DNA of 64,000 bases from Sorghum bicolor (taxonomy: Eukaryota > Streptophyta > Magnoliopsida > Poales > Poaceae), in assembly GCF_000003195.3 (NCBI RefSeq), contig NW_018396407.1, positions 89,238-153,237 of the forward strand, written 5' to 3'. Below are positions 62,705 through 64,000 of the stretch, piece by piece (position 1 is the first letter of the stretch; every line of letters starts with the position of its first letter). The position numbers and the translations under genes were made by a program. Below the pieces are notes generated by a model that made no database searches, was not told the DNA's origin, and was given only the letters and a program-made list of their open reading frames with translations.

Positions 62705-64000
62705 CGTGTGTCATACGAAATCTTGCTTCGGTCTGTTTGGACACAGTGTTAGTTTCGGTGCAAGATAGGTGCAAGATTTGCACATAATGCAGCATAGGCT
62801 AAGAAACCATTTTGGACGCACCCGATGGTACTCCTAGGTAAAAGGCTCAAGTGAAAGCTTGGTTTTGGTCTATTTGGAGATAGTGCAAATCTTGATGCAA
62901 GATAGATGCACGGTCTGCATGGAACATACCATATGCTTAGAAATTAATTTGGACACACCCGATAGAACTCCTTGATGACGTGTGTCATATGGAATCTCGC
63001 TTTGGTATGCTTAGAGACAGTATTAGTTTTGGTGCAAGATATGTGCACGGTTTGCGCCTAACGCACCAAAGTCTAAGAAACCATTTTGGAAGCACCTGTT
63101 GGTACACCTAGGTGAAGAGGCTCAAGTGGAGGCTCGGTTTATTCTGTTTAGAGATAGTGCTAATCTTGATGCAAGATAGATGCACGATTTGCATGGAACA
63201 TACCATATGCTCAGAAATCAATTTGGACGCACCAGATGGAACTCATAGATGATATGTGTCATGGAATCTCACTTCAGTCCGTTTAGAGACACTGTTAGTT
63301 TCAGTGCAAGATAGGTGCACGGTTTGCACCTAATGCACCATAGGATAAGAAACCATTTTGGACACACCCGATGGTACTCCTAGGTCAAGGGGCTCAAGTG
63401 AAAGCTCGGTTTGGTCTGTTTGGAGATAGTGCTAATCTTGATGCAAGATAGATGCACGGTTTGCATGGAACATACGATATGCTTAGAAATCAATTAGGAC
63501 GCACCTGATATAACTCCTTGATGATGTGTGTCATATGGAATCTTGCTTCGGTTCGATTATAGACAGTGTTAGTTTTGGTAGAAGATATGTGCATGGTTTA
63601 CGCCTAATGCACCATAGGCAAAGAAACCTTTTTAGACACACCCGATGATACTCGTAGTTGAAGAGGCTCAAGTGGAGGCTCGATTTGGTCTGTTCGGATA
63701 TAGTGCTAATCTTGCTGCAAGATAGTTTCATAATTTGCATGGAAAGTACTATATGTTAACAAATCAATTTGGACACACCCAATGGAACTCCTAGATGACG
63801 TGTGTCATATGGAATCTCGTTTCGGTCTGTTTGGAGACAATGTTAGTTTTGGTGCATGATATGTGCATAGTTTGTGCCTAATGCACCATAGCCTAAGAAA
63901 CCATTTTTGACGCACCTGTTTACACTCCTAGATGAATATGCTCAAGTGGAAGTTTGGTTCGATCTGTTTTGAGATAGTGCTAATCTTGATTGGAGATGGG
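62705..64000. repeat. Centromeric satellite block 7
   Basis: Alternating 137-bp monomers resuming in mid-monomer (CGTGTGTCATACG) and running off the window end. It includes the GATAGAACTCC marker variant near 62955. Confidence 0.93.

Overview
This window reads as plant centromeric heterochromatin, most likely from Sorghum or a close relative in the Andropogoneae. The main reason is a tandem satellite built from two alternating 137-bp subunit types (a 274-bp dimer). This matches what I remember of the sorghum centromeric satellite CEN38/pSau3A10; the name rests on repeat length and dimer organisation, not on a search. About 25.6 kb of the 64 kb is satellite. Almost all the rest is Ty3/gypsy LTR retrotransposon sequence. 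I found no convincing host gene, tRNA, rRNA or CRISPR array.

Layout. Satellite fills 1-9052, 14909-20846, 42456-45419, 46477-48652, 49708-52813, 54093-55207 and 62705-64000. Interrupting it are: (1) a decayed, 5'-truncated CRM-like chromovirus, 9053-14908, + strand, with a 596-N assembly gap; (2) an Athila-like element on the minus strand, 20847-42455, flanked by a GTGTG duplication, which codes only for gag and a doubled protease region; (3) inside its 5' LTR, a 13.36-kb Tat-group element, 27798-41154, + strand, flanked by AATTG, with sense gag-pol and a five-exon antisense gene; (4) two Tat-type solo LTRs, 45420-46476 and 48653-49707, with the same CACTC target duplication at the same satellite position; (5) an Athila-type solo LTR, 52814-54092, flanked by GCACC; (6) a second 5'-truncated CRM-like element, 55208-62704, with a 427-N gap, itself split by a 3.1-kb solo LTR (56799-59914, flanked by GAATT).

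Relative ages can be read from LTR comparisons made by eye. The two CACTC solo LTRs differ at about 4% of sites, the Athila-like LTR pair at about 2.3%, and the Tat LTR pair at about 1%. This agrees with the nesting order. The CRM-like elements have no 5' LTRs and cannot be dated this way.

The satellite has higher-order structure. From about 43 to 55 kb a 16-monomer unit of 2171-2172 bp (solo LTRs subtracted) repeats almost exactly. One solo LTR was evidently carried along when a unit was duplicated. The features most worth a second look are this unit with its co-duplicated LTR, the gag-plus-double-protease Athila-like element, and the near-intact spliced antisense gene of the Tat element, which contrasts with its broken sense gag-pol.
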